Positions 10,173-21,399 are shown, counted from the first letter of the stretch. The stretch is 64,000 nt of DNA from Tulasnella sp. 424 (GCA_019633425.1 WSUB01000003.1:499480-563479), one strand, 5' to 3'. Numbers and translations are program-made. The notes: a model not told the origin generated them from the sequence alone.

Positions 10173-11189
10173 ACTTGAGGAAGCCGGGAGGGCCATAGCC
10201 CATGCATGGAAGAGTTCGATTTCGGCTCTTGACCTCGTCACTTCGCAGCACTCGTCTTACCCTTACATCTCATCTAAGTAGAATGATATGTAACCCAGTT
10301 TTCCATAGTTTATGCAAACAAAAGAATTATTTTACCGCCTGCGAGAGCGTGTCGTTGTCGTTGCCGGGGCTCGGCACGTCAGGGTCCATCTTGGCTCAGC
10401 GGCACACCTGTATTCCTGTATTAAACCTAGCAGCATATGAAAGATGACGACGGTTGCTCTTTACTATATACATTCCTCGGGTCGTGGCCCTCTCCGTCGG
10501 CCACTCTCAATGTATCCCCGTGGCGTGCCTAGGGATCGTGACACTTCAGTGCTTGTAAGATCAATGATCATGACAGAAAGAGCAACGGTTGAGGGACCTG
10601 GGCTCGGATCACTTCGGAAACGTTTGTTGAAACTTAAGCAGGCCGCCCCACCCCCGGCACTCCAGCACCTAGCTATAGACGACATCATATGCATGATACC
10701 TGTATTAAGTAACCTATACGCAGTACGTATACACATGGATAAATGACCTGTACGTGGACAAAAATGGATGAAAACGATGCCAAAGTTCTCATATCACACA
10801 ACCGCGTCCGAAAAAGGACTTAAGTGCTCCCTCCACGCTGCCTGCAATGAGTATGTATATGTTAAGCAACCGAGCAGGATGAGGGAGAGAGACTATATAG
10901 ACCTACTTACAGCACTTTCAACGCGATGCGTCTGTCTAGTGAATCTGAACGGGGAACGAGTTCGAAGGGAGAGGGGCGAGACTCTGCAGATTCCAGAAAG
11001 GCGGTGAAGAGTTAGACTTAGCGAAAAAAAAAAAACTCGAGTCCCTGTTGTGGAAAAGGATGTTTCCGCTGAGAAGGCACAAGGGATGCGGCAGTCTCGC
11101 CTGGATGTGGAGTCGACGAGAGCCAAGGGTCGAAGATGGCGCGGGCAACCATACTCGGGGAGCGTGCATCCGATTGCGCTAGGGAGCGT
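10173..11189. other. No recognisable gene
   Basis: Short open frames only, none with family motifs. An A-rich run lies near 11022-11036. I see no credible promoter or repeat in this stretch. Confidence 0.45.
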
Positions 11190-11730
11190 CAGTAAGGTTG
11201 GCATTGGCGGGAATAGTTTCGAAGTTGGCAGTCGTTCCAAAAGAGTCGTTATTGGTGTTACAACAGGGGGAGAGAGGGAAGAGAGAGAGGGCAAGTACAC
11301 CAGGCGGAATGATGCGATTAGCCACCTGACTTGGGGACGGGGAGGATGACCGAGAGGGAGTTGATCGATCTAGCCGGCGGTTGCGAGGGGTACGAACCTC
11401 GCCTTTCAGCCAAAGAGCGAGGTGAAGGCTTGTCGTCTTCAGCGTGCACTGGGCGGGGAAGGACGCGTGCTGAAGAGCGATGAGGAAGAAGCCGTAGTCT
11501 GGAAACTAACGGAGAAGGACGGAGATAAATCCAAACCAGCCCCTATTTTCCGTCAACGCAACCGTCATCATATAAGACTGGGTATCTAGTTTGAATGCCA
11601 AATAGTTCACATTAGTCTGAAGATGACAGTCTAACAATAGAGTGTTTCCGTTGCATTGTATTGTATCTTACGGGGTGTGTCGGGGGTCACGGTTGGGGGC
11701 GTTGACTAGAGGTAGACATGAGATCCAAAA
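11190..11730 (-). pseudogene. Duplicated start codon region and promoter flank of the TMEM198-like gene
   Basis: Same orientation and order as 5745-6290. Homology begins around the parent's first exon (minus-strand ATGCC(A/G)ACC...) and extends outwards into the promoter flank. Past the first codons the coding sequence diverges completely, so only the 5' end was copied. Together with the 3' fragment at 484-918 the parent gene's two ends are each duplicated independently. Confidence 0.65.
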
Positions 11731-12182
11731 ATTTCCACAGAGATCATCCAGGCTCAACTCTATATAGCTATCTAAGGCCATTGGAGAGGCCGGGAGGGCT
11801 TACAGCGGGTATCCTTTCGCGAGGAGGGGAAAGAGATGGGATTCTAACTAAGCAAACCGTGGGACTAGATACCTCCACTCTCACGAACTCTCGCCATCAA
11901 CAAAATCTACACGATCGCCTGCTTGCGAATGCGAACCGTCCGACGAGCCGGCGGCCCGTTGCTCGGTACGGTGCTCGTTGCCGTCCCGAGGCGGTTTTTA
12001 GTGATTAGCGGCGTAGTGATGCGGAACCCTACATCTGGTGAACAATACCACTGGTTCTATTCCATCTCCGAAACCAGAATAGCTCTGCTATGCTCTGCGC
12101 CGTGGCCAAGAATACTGTATCCAATATCACATTCTCATAGGAACCGACATATTTAGACATAAAGACATAAGCTATCTGGGAA
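11731..12182. other. No recognisable gene
   Basis: No conserved open frame or repeat seen. The duplicated promoter flank ends just before it, and the unrecognised minus-strand coding region begins just after it. Confidence 0.4.
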
Positions 12183-14240
12183 TCATTTGCGTAGCAATTT
12201 ACCTAGGATGGACCGCAGGACGTCCACTACGAAGAGATAGATGGGTTTCACCTTTCGAGCGATATCATCAGACATAAACGTAAACCCTGAGGACGTCTTG
12301 GATTGCGGCCGAGGTTCCGGAGAGTTGTTTAGACGGAAGGGGCCGTTTAAAGGATAACGTGATTGGATCTGAGGATGTTGGCGCAAACGGTGATTTGGTT
12401 GCGTCGCACACTGGGCATCGAGGTGCTGTATGAGGTCGATTGCCGAGGCATTTGGGCACTCTATGAAACCTCGGATCAGCCCACGAGTTCTACCAGACTA
12501 GATAGCGTAATCATTTGCAAGACCCACTCTGAAGGTACTCAATCATGAAGAAAGTTAGGGCACCACAACCATTAATTGTTACTGCGCTCTCGTGAAGTTG
12601 AGACGAAGTCACCACAATCTGAATCATGTTCAATGGCGTCAAGGATCTTCACGTTTCATATCGGTGCTGTTGGAAACTCACCAGCTGATTGAGAGGTTTG
12701 GTATGGAGGGTTGGTGGAGGCTCGACCGTCGGGATGTGTTCAGGGTCGTACTTGTACGGGAGATTAGGGAAGTCGGCTGAAAAGCGTATGTAAGTCCGAA
12801 ACTCCTACAAGAAATTGTGCCAGCTCTTACCGGTCAAACCCGCTGCGCTGCAGGTCTGCAAGGACGTCAATCGGAAGCGACTTTGGAGAAGAAGCCTTAA
12901 AGAACCCACGTCGAGCACCAACTAAGAAGGCGAGGATTTGTTAGATACAATTATCTCAAGTCATTTGGCACACGTTGGGCGTACTATAACAGTGGAAGCT
13001 TTTTCGGTGTTCGACAAATCGGGCAGACGCTCGAAGAGGTCCTGTTGAAACCGGTTTGAACCTCCTTCAAACCGAGTCCTATAGATGACTTTACCTTCCC
13101 ATAGATCCTTTGGCCGTCACTGCAGACAAGGTCTATAGGTGGAGGATTAGGCCAAGCCACCCGTAAGACGCGGAGCGAGATGCACGTACATGCAGCTTCT
13201 CTACCCAGCTGGTAGTCCTGCTTCTCGCTGAAAACGGTAAAAGCGCCCTGTTTTTCCAGTTCTATAGGAAGAGTTTAGCGAGGCCAACGAAAGTGGCGAT
13301 TAAATCAAAACGGACTAGATGTTCCAGGCGCCGCGTAGTAGCAATGTCCACCATCTATAGTCGTTCCATCAGAAGGTCGACCAAAACGTGTCTCCGGGAA
13401 CCTACAGTGGATGAGACCGGAGCCACCTTTCTTCGCAACCTGCTCGATTATTGTAAGCTGGGGGAGTGGAGGGCGAGGCGTAAGCGTGTGGACCACGAGG
13501 TCCGAGATACGTAAACGAACAATTGATTCCCTATCTGGGAGACCACCTCGTGTTACCGGTTGTTCAGCCCCTGTATAGTCCTTGTATATGCACTCAAAGT
13601 CCGTCAAGATGTACCACGCTCGGTTGGTTTCATCGTGCCGGTCTAGAAGCATACAAGGTCAGTGGTCGAGGCGGACGATGGGAGCGTTCATTTACATTTC
13701 AAGTGGTCAAGAAGACGCCTCAGGTCTTTCTTGACGGAATTTAACTGCATAGACTCCCCGTCCTCGGACCGATTCGTCCAGCTTTCGTAGTGGATGAGGA
13801 TCTATAATAAAAGGGTTCTCGCAGTTGGACCGGACTGACAAGCACGATTTTCCGATTGGCTTACCAGGATAACAAACTCCGTACCAGCACACTCTTTATG
13901 AGGGAGCGAAGGGAGCTGCTGTGGGAGTACGGAGGAGGGGATGGACAGCTCGAAGGGGGATGGGAGGTCTTGGGGTATGGCCGGCGCGAAATTCAAGTGC
14001 GCGAGCTCCAGATCTTGGAGTTGAGTTATTTCCAACGGTGTCATTATGGCCGTCACAGGGGTAAGAAACTGCAGAAAACGCTGAAGCGTGGATATTCTCG
14101 ACTTCGGAGTGGGTTGGTGGTTATGGTAGACCAGATTACAATGATCAAGTAGACCGAAGATCTGATTTTCTGACCAGAGAAACCTGTGGAAGGCCTTCTC
14201 ATGTGCCCCTTCGAGGTCTTCAGAGAATGAGCACTGTTAC
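12183..14240 (-). CDS. Unrecognised multi-exon gene
   Basis: Reading from right to left, a chain of short exons with good GT-AG borders gives convincing protein text. About 14239-13863 contains KAFHRFLWSENQIFGLLDHCN, then LEITQLQDLELAHLNF and CAGTEFVIL, ending at a GTAAGC donor. Next is ILIHYESWTNRSEDGE...DLRRLLDHLK (about 13804-13700), then DETNRAWYILTDFECIYKDY. An exon with EKQGAFTVFSEKQDYQL and PPPIDLVCSDGQRIYGK follows (about 13260-13100), then DLFERLPDLSNTEKAST. Towards the 3' end come DFPNLPYKYDPEHIPTVEPP and a CPVCD-containing stretch. I recognise no family. The first exon upstream of 14240 is not resolved, and one splice near 12900 can be read in two frames. It could be an intact orphan gene or a mildly decayed one; the many in-phase introns favour a real gene. 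Confidence 0.4.
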
Positions 14241-14593
14241 TCGACTTGCTCGCCTCACACGATACGCAAAACTGTATCTCCCGCCGTCTCGGAGACAATT
14301 ATCCAGCCGAGGCTGAGCAACGGTCTAATGCTAACGAAGATGTGGAATCGTTCTTTCGGGGGTTTTGCCCAAGCCGCGACGTCCCGTTCGGGATGACTAT
14401 ATGCCATCCTGGCCTCTGCTCGCCCATGGGATGTTGAGCAAAAACTCCTCCGAGCCCCAGCTTCAAAGGTTGCATGGTGCTCGGTTGAGATATGGAAACT
14501 CGCACGTCCAACGCGTGTTTTGGCGACGTGTCACTTTGGCGTGACCGTTCCTTCCTTCACTAACTGCGCAGTCGAGCAGCGAGACCCAGAGAG

Positions 14594-15197
14594 TTACCCG
14601 ACCAACGAACGGATAAAGGACAGCCCAACGCCAGATAGACTGATGGAAGGCGATATCACGAAGAGGAGACTGTCCTCCTCAGACCCTTGTCGTGTACAGT
14701 CGCCTCCAAGAGCTCCGTGCACGGTGGCTTCAGCGTTCGGAACAACTGGATACCTGTTTGATATGGCAGCTATTTTACCCAATTGATCGTTTCGGACTTC
14801 AATCCACCCCGAAACTACCCTCATAGGCTGTATTGAGCCGTGGGCCCGCCCTCGAAAAGCGTCCAAATTTAGAGCCTGGGAAGTTTGCTTGCGTCGGCAT
14901 CTATAGCAGGGTAGGTAGGTTGCCGGGATGTACCTTCGCACAGGTTGTTCGCCACGCGACCGAATCCTCCTCATTCCAGGAGGCTGATGCATACTTGGTG
15001 GTGTTAGCACCGTTCTTGATTTGGGGGCCCGTGGGCGGAGTACTGAACCAGGAAAAGAAATTCTTTGCAGGAAGCCGGAGTAAAAGAGGCCAAGTGGAAT
15101 CAGGGACAAGGAGCTTTGAACGGGGACTGAAAGGGTGGCGCCTTGGTGATTGCGAACGACGTATATGCGAACATTGTGCTTGGTGAGGAGTGAACAA
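14594..15197 (-). CDS. Hypothetical open frames, weak
   Basis: Two overlapping minus-strand frames: one of 98 codons from 15197 (with NFFSWFSTPPTGPQ and WNEEDSVAWRTTC) and one of 171 codons from 15109 (with a CYRCRRKQ patch). Neither has a recognisable domain and no intron pattern decides between them. They may be upstream exons of the 12.2-14.2 kb gene or chance. Confidence 0.2.
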
Positions 15198-15274
15198 AGC
15201 GGAACCCGAGCAAAACCAGAGTAAACAGGAGGGGGTTGTTTGAGCAGGATTTCACCTTCAAGGTGGAAGTTTGG

Positions 15275-15320
15275 AAGGGGGGAGGGGGGAGGTTAGAGAG
15301 GAGGGGAGGGGGGGAGTGCG
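15275..15320 (+). other. G-run cluster with G-quadruplex potential
   Basis: At least four runs of four or more G within about 45 bp (GGGGGG, GGGGGG, GGGG, GGGGGGG) separated by short A/T/G spacers. This fits the standard G4 pattern; no function is implied. Confidence 0.6.
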
Positions 15321-16289
15321 GACTCAGTAGATGATGGCCTTTGTATCAGCGCGTCGCCACACGTGGAATTCATGCAGACTTCCGCACGGAATTCCATTTA
15401 GAACGTCCGTTTGCCGCAATGGAAAGTAGTTCGTGCCAAACTCGGCATGATGCTTAACTTTGCAACCTAACATCGGTCACCGACTACAACGTACAAGTAA
15501 CCGCAGTTTGTTGGCTTGATGGAAATCTGCTTGGGGATGTGTTCTGCATGTATATACAAAAGTTCACCACTTCGAGTCTGCGCTTCTTACTTGCTCCACG
15601 TCTTGGACCATTTTAATTCTGCCTCGAGCCCCCCGTCTGAAGACCACAGCGACAGCACCCATAATTCTTCTACGTGGCGGATCTTCTTCTTCTCGTTGTT
15701 GGTGAGCGAATCCATTTCAGCCTAACGTAACGGACCTGCTCAGGAAAGCGCTCCCTCCGCAGGACTTGTGAGGCCCGAATTACGCGCGACACCCAGCGGC
15801 ATACCCCTCAGTACCAGCATAACAACCTCCGTTCCTCCTGTGGTATTCACACAGTATAGTGATCGAATTCGCGCAATGCAAGATCAAGCGCTGGATCTGC
15901 TGTAGGATGGGCCCTTGAGAGGGTATACCAGGCTGGTAATCGTGCTGTGGACTGGCTCATTCGGGTCCCCGAAGACGACAGAGAACCGGTTGAGTACCAC
16001 CGTCTCGGGCCCCAAGACCCGTAAGTCCCTCGGCGAAATCGACTCTTGGTGTTCTTAATCTGATCTGTACCGGCGAGATCTCAAACTGGACTGACGTCCT
16101 GATCTGCTCCTTTTCTTTCCAGACCCACGCGCGCGCCTCCGCACTGTACCCTCAATCTGAACCGCGCCTCCGCACTGCACATAGGGCCCCTGATGGGGTT
16201 AGTTGGGTCGAAAATGGGTCCGGAATTGTTTTCCAAGTTGGGGTAGGTATTTATTGGGCTTCAGACTAACGTAGAGACATGGCTGCCTT
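15321..16289. other. No recognisable gene
   Basis: Mixed sequence with short open frames. Two pieces end in TTTTTTTCAG- or CTTTCCAG-like acceptors, but I cannot assemble a coding chain. Confidence 0.4.
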
Positions 16290-16580
16290 GTAGCGGACTA
16301 ACCTACCTTATAAGGTGGTTGGTATTGTTCCATACTACCGACTAAGGTGTGAAGCATTGTGGACGTTGCTTTTATTGTTCCATGACGTCGCCCCGTATTG
16401 CTCGGTGCTAGGGACTAAGGTCTGAAACTCTTGATTGGTCGCTCCGTATATATTATTCGGTGCTGGCGACTAAGGTCTTTCAATCTTGAGTGCCCCCATA
16501 CCGGCGATAGCCCCGCTTGGGTGGAAGACCCTCGGGTATTGCTCTATTCTACCGACTAAGGAGCAAGATTCAGTGCTCCG
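16290..16580 (+). repeat. Degenerate tandem repeat of about 60-85 bp units
   Basis: The motif (C/G)GACTAAGGTCTGAA, usually preceded by TATTG(C/T)TC and GTGCT, recurs at about 16340, 16412, 16467 and 16553, with a partial copy near 16300. Spacing is irregular and substitution heavy, so this looks like an old array. Confidence 0.6.
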
Positions 16581-17075
16581 ATGAAGACTACCCGTATCGT
16601 CTCGCGGATTAACCCTCGCCCACTTCGCTTAGGTAGCGGACTAGGCTTGGCCGAATTTCGTTGTGTAATATCGCTCTGACCTGCTGCAGAGCCGAGCGCG
16701 GCCTATTGTCAATCTGCCTCACCTTATTACGAGTGACAGGCCGGGTCCTCTACACATTAATCTCGATCTGAACCCCTACCCATTGATCTTTGCAAGCGAC
16801 GACAGCTTTCTGACACTTCTGACTCGGAGGTCTATCACAAGTACAGCTGGTAATGGATCCTGCTAGGGGGGGTGTCAACTCAACGATCTTTCAACTTTCG
16901 AAATTTCACGATATCTATTTACGACATTTCCGGCTGAAACGTCACGTCTTTCCTTGCTTCATTGTTATTTGATCCCTTCTTTTCGGTCGTTACGTTCCGA
17001 CCCATCATGACTATCTGGTTCCTGGAGCTGAAAGCACCGCAGTTCCCTTCCATAGTGCGCATCTTGCAAGCCTAC
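16581..17075. other. No recognisable gene
   Basis: Nothing identifiable. The direct repeat of the 6.3-7.4 kb block starts immediately afterwards. Confidence 0.4.
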
Positions 17076-17945
17076 GAGTTTTCTCGTGCCCCCAGGCGGT
17101 GACGACGTTTGGCTTTCTATGCGGACGTTTCTTTGACTAGTAGCCCCATCATTTCTCACTTCCACCCTCTCACCTTTTCTCTTCTTATCTTTCTGGTTCT
17201 TCCATCCGTCTCGTCTCACTTTTCTCCCTTGGCTGGTTGTGCGACCTTCGATTATAATATTTTCTTACGGCCTCAGCAATTAAATCACACTCTGGGCTCT
17301 TCGTTTATCAATTCATAAGTAAATTCTGCCGGCGTTGCAGGAAGCACAGGGATGTGATGCAGGCATAGATCGAGCTCATACTAAATACTCCTGAGGATTG
17401 GCCTTCATACGGGACAATTGACATCAGGGGCTGAGACTATCATAGAACACGAGGCATAGAAGATGGCGGGTGTAATGTCACTTTGTGGCGAGACCGGACG
17501 CGGCACCTAGGGCGATAGCTTGTGGCCTGGAAGTGGGATGGATGTGAGCACTGGTGGAAGAAGTTTCGAACAACCAGAGAGATACCTCAAGAAAATCAGA
17601 ACCAGTTCCGGTTTCTTCTTTGAACCTTCACAACCGTATCGTCTGAGTGGCGCGTTCCAGTTGATGTTGCAGCCGCGGTGTGTTTATTGCCCTTTGGCCG
17701 GCGCGCCGAGCTTGCCAGGAGCTCGCCAATGGGACACGGGGAGTGAAAGTGCTCACTTGCCTCTCGCAACCACGACCTGGAACAGACGGAACAAGCATAT
17801 AGATCGTAGTAGCAGTGTCATGACTTGTAGAAGTAGTCCGTAATCCCCTGTTCTGAGAGATCAGAGGTCGTCTGATGTTCATGAGTTGGGAGGGGGCGTC
17901 CAGTTCATATATGCTGCCATTTGGTCTCCCAAGAGAGGGTGTAAA
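17076..17945 (-). repeat. Direct duplicate of the 6.3-7.4 kb block
   Basis: Near-identical over most of its length to 6345-7375, including the 3' flank and TATA region of the small gene, with about 165 bp missing inside the gene. The two copies are about 10.7 kb apart in the same orientation, so they could mediate unequal exchange. Confidence 0.85.
17596..17821 (-). pseudogene. Small membrane-protein gene copy C, internally deleted
   Basis: Exon 1 (from 17821) and the 3' half of exon 2 are present and very close to copy B. The intron's end and the segment for the luminal region and membrane helix are missing. The junction near 17724-17731 is a single GAGCTCG. In copy B the same 7 bp occurs twice, at the two positions that would flank the lost segment (about 6979-6990 and 7152-7159). 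Deletion between these short direct repeats explains the structure. Without the acceptor and helix it cannot make the family protein. Confidence 0.8.
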
Positions 17946-18420
17946 ATAAAGAGATATCCGCACGCACGAACCCAAGCACGCCGCCGCAAAGGCGCAGCTG
18001 CTCGTTTAGGTGTGATGGGATCAGGGAAACGAAGAAACGGCACTGCGTCTGTGAAACTCGCTCAAGGTCCCATCATGATTTTCCGAGCACCGAGAAATCT
18101 CGCCAGCCAAAAAAGCATTCTGGATGGAATGCTCGGGCGGCGATAGACGTATTCGGGTGGCAGATATCATAGTGGAATTGTTTTTCTCTTCTCAAGACCC
18201 GAAGATCGGGATCTGCAGTCGCGATCGTTCCGTGTTGTCTCTTATGGAGTGTGTCAGGGTCTTCGGGTATTGAACGAATTGAGATGAGTTGGAGACATGC
18301 GTCGACTGCGATGGCGGGTATCTACCTGACATAGCAGAGCGATGAAATCACAGTCCAAGTTTCCGGTTCATTAATTTCTTTGCAATCTTTGATGGGCATT
18401 ACAGAGAGTAAATTTAGGAC
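17946..18420. other. No recognisable gene
   Basis: Begins with a diverged fragment resembling the minisatellite flank (GTAAAATAAAGAGATATCC...ACGCACGAACCC, inverted), then unassignable sequence up to the repeat carrying copy D. Confidence 0.4.
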
Positions 18421-18664
18421 GCGATACTGGTTGAAAAGATCGAGCTCATACAAAGTACTCCTGGAGATTGGCCCCATGCGGGACAACAGACAACAGGAAA
18501 TAAAGATTATCATAGAACGTAAGGCATAAAAATAGTGGGTACTGTGTGCCGTCGTGGTGAGACCAAACTAGGGCGATAGCTTGTGACCTGCTGTGGAAGT
18601 AAGATGAAACTGAGTACTGATAGCCCGCATTTCGAGAAACAAGAGATACCTCAAGAAATGAGAA

Positions 18665-19023
18665 TTAATTCCGGACGTTCCTTTGGACCTCCACAACCGG
18701 ATCCCTTGAGTGACGCGTTCTGGTTGATGCTGCACCCGGTGTGTCGGTTTGAGAGCGCGCCAGGTTGGTTGCCCCACCAAAGCCCGCAACGACAAGCGCA
18801 AGGGAAATAAATCCAGCTACAATGGCGTTGTAGATGGAGAACAGGAGAAGCAGTATGTGTTGTAGTCTTGCCTCGGGGGAATCGGCGGGCGCATGTCCTT
18901 CAGCTATCGTGAAACAGCGGTCAGGCCATTGGGACCTGGAGAGGGACGCCGTGACTGTGCATACTTACCTCTCGTAGTCATGACCTGGAACAGAAGAAGC
19001 ATGCATTGTAATACCGATATCAT
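18665..19023 (-). CDS. Small secreted/single-pass membrane protein, copy D (97 aa)
   Basis: Exons 19023-18970 plus one base (to 18969) and 18903-18665. The intron has a canonical GT donor (AGAG|GTAAGT) and acceptor CGATAG at exactly the site where copies A and B have a GC donor; this confirms the gene model for the family. Protein: MISVLQCMLLLFQVMTTRA leader, EGHAPADSPEARLQ, membrane helix FSIYNAIVAGFISLALVVAGF, tail FGGATNLARSQTD...TRHSRDPVVEVQRNVRN. It is shorter than A and B by small in-frame deletions around the helix and tail, and its frame is fully open. Function unknown; membrane or secreted location is inferred from hydrophobicity only. Confidence 0.6.
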
Positions 19024-19104
19024 TGCTTGTGGATGTAGTGGTACTCTGCGCTTGTGGGAGATTCAAGACGATCTGACCCTCATGGGTTTGGAGTGGGTGA
19101 AGGC

Positions 19105-19112
19105 TTTTTATA
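19105..19112 (-). promoter_or_regulatory. TATA box of small-gene copy D
   Basis: TATAAAAA on the minus strand, about 85 bp upstream of the ATG at 19023, overlapping the start of the satellite array. Confidence 0.5.
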
Positions 19113-19125
19113 CATGGAGCTACAG

Positions 19126-19945
19126 GATCGCAGCGTGTCGAGGTGTTGCTAAAGAGCATACCAGATCCAGTTAAAAAGAATGCGGGAATGGCTGTGGAAG
19201 GTTGCAGAGTAGCAAGGGATTGCTATAGCCCCGATTGGGAAATAACGCACCAATGACTGGAGGGGGTCGCAGCGTGTCAAGGGCTATAAATCATACCACG
19301 CGGTACAGCTGCCGAAGGTTCCAGAGTGTCAAGAGATGTCATAGACTCGATTAAGAAAGATCGCACCAATGGATGAAGGGGGCTGCAGAGTGTCGAGGGC
19401 TGGCTATAGGTCATACCCTGTTTAAGAAATGCACCGAAAGTCAAATTGATTGCGATAGGCCCGATTAAGAAGGAACGCACCGATGACTGGAAGCGGTTGC
19501 AGCGTGTCGAGGGGTGGCTATAGGACATATCCAGTTAAAAAAGAATGCACCCATGCGTGGGGAAGATCGTAGAATGTCGAGGGATTGCGGCAGGTGCTAT
19601 AGGGGAGAACGCACTAGTGATTGGAGGGAGTTGTAGCGTGTTAGGGGGTGGTTAGGGATCTTACCACGCGGCACGGCTGGGGAAGGTTCCAGAGTGTCAA
19701 GGGATGTCATAGGCTCAATTAAGAAAGAGCGCACCAATGGATGGAGGGGCTACAGAGTTTCGAGGGGTGCGCAAAGGTCTTGCTCAGCTGCAGCTCGAGA
19801 TGAATGCACCCACAGCTCGAGAGGGTCGCGGAGTGTCAAGGGATGACTATAGGCCCGATTAAGAAATAACACACCAATGACTGGAGAAAATTGCAAGTAT
19901 CACGGGGTGGCTATAGCTCTGATCAAGAACAAGTCAACGCATGAC
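19126..19945 (+). repeat. Degenerate satellite-like array, about 12 units of 50-110 bp
   Basis: Landmark TGCAGXGTGTCGAGGG followed by CTATAGG and (GAT)TAAGAAAGAACGCACCAATGACTGGAGG recurs near 19128, 19201, 19266, 19318, 19381, 19493, 19565, 19630, 19685, 19745, 19824 and 19887. A block of about 180 bp (19258-19440, with ACCACGCGGTACAGCTG and GGTTCCAGAGTGTCAAG) reappears at 19620-19780, so part of the array was itself duplicated. Confidence 0.8.
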
Positions 19946-21399
19946 TGGCACGAGTTTCTCGGCAGAACATGGAAGTCTCTTCCACGACGACACCAAGTTC
20001 TGGAGTAGCGGCCTAACCAACCTGAAGGGAGAACATTCGCGCTGTAGTGCGCTTTGTTATTCACTGAAATCTGTAGGCAGTGAATGGTTGGTGGTCCAGT
20101 CCTTGAAAAAAAATACAGGCGCAGACCCATCGTAATTAAAGCACCGCCAACACTTTTTTTATGCTGTTGTAACATCGACATTAATAGGTTAGTATCTACT
20201 ATACTTCACTGGATTAATGTCGACAACAACAACTATTTCTTCGGTACCAAATGCCAACCTATAAACACTTAAGTAGCCAGGATACTCATTTGCCCCTCTC
20301 GGCCCCAAAATGAGACTCGCGTATATCTACGATACACGGATCGTTCGCGGCAGCCAAACAGCTCTTTCCCATGTGTGTCATTAATGCCGAGCAGGGCTAA
20401 TGAGAGGCTTGTGCATGGGCCTCGTGCACTGCATATTCCGAAATTACATCTCGGTGCATGTTTCCTGAACCTTACACAGCCGGGGATCTGCAGATATGGC
20501 GAACTTTTCTGGGAAAGAATAATTTAACGCCCAACTTGGACCAAAGTGGCGGAACTTTACCTCCGAAATTGCTGTGCGACGGCCGAATCGCATTTGAGGG
20601 TTGTTTCTTCGAAGCGGGAAACGCAAGTTCGAGGTCGGTATGGTTGAGGACAAAGAGGGTTCGCATGAGGCAGCAGTAGGACGAGGTTAAAAATAATAAT
20701 AATAAATGTCTTCATGCTTTCATTTCAAAGAGGCCGGAGTCGTGAGTTGTTGGCCTTGCGTGCGGAGAACTGAGAGGGGAGCGTGTCGAAAGCAAAGCGC
20801 CAAATGATCGATATACGTTTGTTCGATGCACCTCACGTTTCAGAGCCACAAAGGGAATCTGGTAACGCCTTTTTTGGTGACGCACAGGTTTGGACGGTAT
20901 CTGCTTCCGTTCAGAATCATTCACCCATATTCTGAGTGGAAGGGCATGAGGTGCGCACACCTTTCATCTTGACGGACGCTCTTGATCATGCATGTATCTC
21001 TTATTCTTAACACTACCGATTTGGGAGTTCCCAACATTCTATCACGTTAACGTCACCGTTCACTTTGTATATGATGCCGGTATCAAGGTAAGTTTGCTTA
21101 TCGGTCCCGAACTGGAGGAGATGTCGGGGGAATTGAAGCATTGGGTCGTGAAGCGCAGTCTCCCGTGCGTCAGAGAACTCCAAATGGAACCTTTAGCCGT
21201 GTCGTGAAAGACTTTGAGTCATTGGCTACGCAAGTGGAGGTCGATAAAATGCCACGCGAGATTGTGGCGTTGTGCCGGTTGTGTGAAATGACATCATCGA
21301 CTCTAATTTGATAACAGACTGCAACCTGCATGCCCCTCGGTCTCTCGGACGCCGGTGTTACTATTGCCGCCCCCACTAATCAGCCTTCCACACCAACCT
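19946..21399. other. No recognisable gene
   Basis: Unassignable sequence with short open frames and an AATAATAATAATAAA microsatellite at about 20690-20706. It ends at the promoter of the carrier gene. Confidence 0.4.

Larger units (their letters stand above)
18421..19125 (-). repeat. Repeat block carrying small-gene copy D
   Basis: A more diverged member of the same block: 'GAGCTCATAC(A)AA', 'CTCCTGGAGATTGGCC', 'GCGGGACAA', 'TAAAGATTATCATAGAAC', then the small gene. It lies in the same orientation as the blocks at 6.3 and 17.1 kb and opposite to copy A. Confidence 0.75.
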
